Shown: one piece after another, positions 61,374 through 64,000 of the stretch
How the letters are laid out: every line of letters starts with the position of its first letter
Numbering within the stretch: the stretch's first letter is position 1
Assembly (NCBI RefSeq): GCF_001714725.1
Contig: NZ_CP016447.1
Span: forward strand, 806,001 to 870,000
DNA from: Acidovorax sp. RAC01
GTDB lineage: Bacteria > Pseudomonadota > Gammaproteobacteria > Burkholderiales > Burkholderiaceae_C
Direction: 5' to 3'
Length of the DNA stretch: 64,000 bases
Notes under the pieces: generated by a model
The model's input: only the letters and a program-made list of their open reading frames with translations
The model's database searches: none
Told to the model about the DNA's origin: nothing
Made by a program: the position numbers and the translations under genes

Positions 61374-61572
61374 AGCCCGCCGCGTGAATAGCGCGGTATC
61401 GGCCTTCGGGCGAAGTTCATATCGCGTAAGCGATGTGAACGCAGACCAAAAGACCGATAAAGCTGCTGCGCTTCGCGCTGCAGCGGGGCTGTAAAGCCCG
61501 CCGCGTGAATAGCGCGGTATCGGCCTTCGGGCGCAGTTCATATCGCGCCAGCGATGTGAACGCAACCAGAAT
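61331..61572 (+). repeat. 121-base tandem duplication covering the metK 3' end
   Basis: Two near-identical copies start at 61331 and 61452 (period 121). The only clear differences are near the end of the unit (e.g. GGGCGAAGTT against GGGCGCAGTT, CGCGTAAGCG against CGCGCCAGCG). Copy 1 includes the last 14 codons and stop of metK; copy 2 repeats them outside the gene. Each unit holds several inverted repeats: GCTGCTGCGC/GCGCTGCAGC, CCGCG/CGCGG, and GTTCATATCGC/GCGATGTGAAC. Confidence 0.9.
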
Positions 61573-61612
61573 GAGGCAATGCGGCCCAACCCTCCGTCCC
61601 CTCCCCCCCTGC

Positions 61613-61640
61613 AAGCCGCAACTCCCCGTTGCGGCTTTTC
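61613..61640 (+). terminator. Rho-independent terminator of metK
   Basis: Perfect 10-base-pair stem AAGCCGCAAC/GTTGCGGCTT with loop TCCCC, followed by a TTCTTTTG run. It lies after the duplicated units, about 240 bases beyond the metK stop. The remaining stretch to 61796 shows no confident feature. Confidence 0.9.
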
Positions 61641-61796
61641 TTTTGTCCGCACAGCGCCCCGCGCCACTGCGTGCCCTCCTACACCGTCTCGCATCGCATG
61701 CTGACGCGTGTTGAATGCCCCGGCCGTTATCGTTCCTGCATCCCCCTGTCGGACCCGTCCGGGCCGCAACCCACCGCATTTCAAGGAACAGCAGCC

Positions 61797-61985
61797 ATGC
61801 TCAAGTACGCCATCATCTTTGCCGTCATTTCGCTGATTGCCGGGGCACTGGGCTTCACCGGCGTGGCAGCCGGGGCGGCGGGCATCGCGAAGGTGCTGTT
61901 TGTCATCTTCCTGGTCATCGCCGTGGTCTTCGTGGTACTGGCGATGCTGGGCGTGGGCGCAGCGCGCAAGGTGCTGCGCAAATGA
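61797..61985 (+). CDS. DUF1328 small membrane protein (YtjA-like)
   Basis: A 62-residue protein that is almost wholly hydrophobic: two membrane segments (YAIIFAVISLIAGALGF and VLFVIFLVIAVVFVVLAML) joined by a Gly/Ala loop, with a basic C-terminus (RKVLRK). Matches the DUF1328/YtjA family, often stress-induced in proteobacteria. AAGGA lies ahead of the ATG. The stop overlaps the next gene's start (ATGA). Confidence 0.85.
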   Translation: MLKYAIIFAVISLIAGALGFTGVAAGAAGIAKVLFVIFLVIAVVFVVLAMLGVGAARKVLRK

Positions 61986-62455
61986 GCGCGGCCCGATCCA
62001 TGGAAGGCCTCAACATCTTCGAAGCCCTGCGCGAGAGCCATGAACGCCAGCGCACCCTGTACCGGCAGCTGGTCGAAACCAGCGGCGACACGCCTGAGCG
62101 GCGCGATCTGTTCCAGCAACTCAAGGAGGAGCTGCTGGCCCATGAACTGGCCGAAGAGCGGCACTTCTACATCCCGCTGATGGCCCAGGATGCCGGTGTG
62201 GACCTGTCACGCCACGCGATTGCCGAGCACCACCAGCTCGACGAACTGGTGGAATCGCTGCAAGACACTGAACTTGCAAGCCCGGTCTGGCTGGTGCTGG
62301 CCAAGAAACTGGCCCACCAGGTCGAACACCACCTCACCGAAGAGGAGCACAAGTTCTTTCAGATGGCAGGCAAGCTGCTGACCGAGCCGCAAAAGACATC
62401 CCTGGCCAAGGCCTATCTGGCCAGCTACGAAGAAGCCAAGGCCACCACTGCCTGA
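61982..62455 (+). CDS. Hemerythrin HHE-domain protein
   Basis: A 157-residue all-helical protein of the HHE cation-binding family. The iron-binding histidine/glutamate set is visible: ESHERQR, HELAEERHFYIPL, EHHQLDEL and HQVEHHLTEEEHKFF. Such proteins bind O2 or sense iron/NO, or protect against oxidative stress. It overlaps the DUF1328 gene by 4 bases and is convergent with the cyclase gene. Confidence 0.88.
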   Translation: MSAARSMEGLNIFEALRESHERQRTLYRQLVETSGDTPERRDLFQQLKEELLAHELAEERHFYIPLMAQDAGVDLSRHAIAEHHQLDELVESLQDTELASPVWLVLAKKLAHQVEHHLTEEEHKFFQMAGKLLTEPQKTSLAKAYLASYEEAKATTA

Positions 62456-62483
62456 CTCTCGCACCGGGCAATCGCTTGCCCGT

Positions 62484-63725
62484 TCAGACCGCTTCCTGCG
62501 CCTGCACAACGCAATTGCGGCCGCTCGACTTGGCCACGTAAAGCGCCGTATCGGCCCGCTTGATGAGTGCGTGGCTGTCTTCGTGGTGGTCCCAGGTGGC
62601 CACACCAAAGCTGGCGCTGACATGGCCCACGGCATCAAACGGTGTGCCGGCAATGCGCGCGCGCACCGCTTCGGCCATGGCCATGGCGGCATCTACCGGC
62701 GTTTCCTTGAGCAGGATGATGAATTCCTCGCCGCCAAAGCGCGCAGCGCAGTCCGATGACCGCAGCAGTTCCCGTACGCGCAGCGCCGTGCTCTTGAGCA
62801 CCACATCGCCCGAGTCGTGCCCGAAGGTGTCGTTGATGCGCTTGAAGAAGTCGATGTCGAACATGACCACCGACAGGCTGCCTTTCTTGATCCGGGTATC
62901 GGCCATCTCGGCCTCCAGCCGCTCGAAGAACCGGCGGCGGTTGACCAGGTCGGTCAGGAAGTCCTTGGTGGCCAGGTCTTCCAGCTTGCTGTTCAGCCGT
63001 GCCATGGGGCCGATCACCAGCGACGACAGCGACAGGTTGAGCCCCACGAACAGCATCACGAAACTCGCGGCCAGCACGGCCATCACGGTGTGGAAGGTCT
63101 GGCGCGCCTTCTCCAGCGGGAAGTACATGGGCACCTTCACGACCTGGATGCCCACGGTTTCGTTCATCTTCCAGCCAAAGCCGTTCTGGTCGCCATACAC
63201 CTTGAGCATGGTGGGCGGCGCAATGGCGGGCGTGCTGTGGCAGGCCATGCACTGCGCCTGCTTGATGGTGATCGGGCGCGCCACATACATGGCGCGGTGC
63301 ATGCCCTCGCCGACTTCACCGGTGACCTCCTTTTTCAGGTCGGCCCGGCCTTCGCGGAAATCCGTGATGAGGCGCTCTTCCCACTCGTTGGCGCGGTCGC
63401 GCAGGTTGGTGGGGTTGAGCACAGCCTCTTTGTATTCGTAGCCCGGAAACCGTGTCTGCAGGCGACGCAGCGTCTCGGTGGCGGCAAATGCGGGCACGGT
63501 CTGCGGCAGGAATTTCTCGTCCAGCGTCACGTCCAGATGCGGCTTGACCAGCTCGGTGGTGTAGTCGCGGATGGCCATGGCAGCGTGCATCATGATCTGC
63601 GATTTGTAGTGCACTTCCTCGATCGCCTGCTGCTGCAAAAAGCGGTGCACGTACAGGCCCGCGCCTGCGGCTGCGAGCAGCAGCACACCGGCAAGCACCA
63701 GGTTGAATTTGAGTCGCAACGACAT
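62484..63725 (-). CDS. Heme-c-containing diguanylate cyclase (DUF3365-GGDEF)
   Basis: A membrane-bound cyclase that makes c-di-GMP from GTP. The 413-residue protein has an N-terminal membrane segment (~8-30). A periplasmic DUF3365/Tll0287-like sensor domain follows, with a c-type heme site CMACH at 159-163. A second membrane segment lies at ~212-240 and a C-terminal GGDEF domain carries active GGEEF at 331-335. An inhibitory site RSSD (322-325) sits exactly five residues before it. Heme suggests redox or gas sensing. AGAGGGA precedes the ATG. Confidence 0.92.
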   Translation of the reverse strand: MSLRLKFNLVLAGVLLLAAAGAGLYVHRFLQQQAIEEVHYKSQIMMHAAMAIRDYTTELVKPHLDVTLDEKFLPQTVPAFAATETLRRLQTRFPGYEYKEAVLNPTNLRDRANEWEERLITDFREGRADLKKEVTGEVGEGMHRAMYVARPITIKQAQCMACHSTPAIAPPTMLKVYGDQNGFGWKMNETVGIQVVKVPMYFPLEKARQTFHTVMAVLAASFVMLFVGLNLSLSSLVIGPMARLNSKLEDLATKDFLTDLVNRRRFFERLEAEMADTRIKKGSLSVVMFDIDFFKRINDTFGHDSGDVVLKSTALRVRELLRSSDCAARFGGEEFIILLKETPVDAAMAMAEAVRARIAGTPFDAVGHVSASFGVATWDHHEDSHALIKRADTALYVAKSSGRNCVVQAQEAV

Positions 63726-63765
63726 GGGTTCCCTCTTGCACCACCACGGGCTGGGACGTGATGGT

Positions 63766-63795
63766 TTGTATTGGCTTGTATTTGCTTGTGATGGC
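63766..63795. repeat. Three tandem 10-base repeats upstream of the cyclase gene
   Basis: TTGTATTGGC, TTGTATTTGC and TTGTGATGGC follow one another directly, 41-70 bases upstream of the cyclase start. The 10-base period is about one helical turn. The rest of the region to the window end (63796-64000) shows nothing I can name. Confidence 0.5.
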
Positions 63796-64000
63796 GGCGC
63801 GTGGGCCCACCGCGTAAAGGCCCGTATTTTTGCCGTATTTCAAGAGGAAGGTCCAACACACTGTGGACCGCCCGACGCGGGCAGCCTGCGCCAGCGGCGG
63901 TATGCGCAGGGCGGTTTGGCCATCCGGCAACCCGCAGCACGCGGCGGCCACCATGTCTGTGGAGTGGCGCGAGCGCCAGCCCGAAGGCCGCGCTCTCGTG

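Noticed and set aside
60108..61784. A 558-codon minus-strand frame across metK and its tandem repeat
   Set aside because: Antisense to metK; the duplicated peptide in it simply reflects the tandem repeat.

Overview
The window looks like a chromosomal segment of a high-GC betaproteobacterium of the Comamonadaceae, closest in style to Acidovorax. The reasons are the protein sequences, the murA-hisG-hisD and mlaFED-A-C-B blocks, the short form of HisG, ResB/CcsB (system II) cytochrome c maturation, and a family of short intergenic repeats typical of this group. This assignment is an inference from recognition; no database search was run.

Layout: 1-10457 (+) carries the Pel exopolysaccharide operon from the 3' end of pelA through pelB, C, D, E, F and G, in tightly packed or overlapping genes. 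It is followed at 10583-11752 by a lipoprotein with an Ig-like domain and a spherulin-4-type glycoside hydrolase domain. From 11885 to 21283 (-) lie the histidine genes hisA, hisH, hisB, hisC, hisD, hisG and then murA. This cluster is interrupted between hisC and hisD by a vapBC toxin-antitoxin pair, a MocR-type regulator and a divergent DUF2917 gene, and hisF/hisI do not follow hisA. From 21376 to 27570 (-) lie ibaG/bolA, a YadGH-like ABC exporter and the complete mla phospholipid transport operon (mlaF, E, D, A, C, B), preceded by an AcrR-like palindromic operator. gltD/gltB (27921-34189, -) have a terminator and a candidate promoter. They are followed by a REP-type transposase, a methyltransferase, a DUF1415 gene, a dGTPase and aroB (34370-39157, -).

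From about 39170 to 46050 base composition drops visibly. This block holds pilM, N, O, P, Q and an Ig-domain lipoprotein, ends in a strong terminator, and lacks the aroK usually found between pilQ and aroB. Divergent from pilM is a class A penicillin-binding protein (46276-48669, +). Next come cyaY, lptM, a di-iron flavodiiron-like protein, msrQ/msrP, ccsB/resB, cytochrome c4, engB, an alpha/beta hydrolase, two LpxL-type acyltransferases and metK. The metK 3' end is part of a 121-bp tandem duplication followed by a terminator. The window closes with a small membrane protein, a hemerythrin-domain protein and a heme-c-containing diguanylate cyclase.

How the parts work together: the window is rich in cell-envelope functions: biofilm matrix export (Pel), outer-membrane lipid asymmetry (Mla), peptidoglycan (MurA, PBP1a), lipid A acylation and type IV pili. 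C-di-GMP links the ends: PelD is its receptor and the cyclase at 62484-63725 is a possible source. No tRNA, rRNA or CRISPR array was seen.
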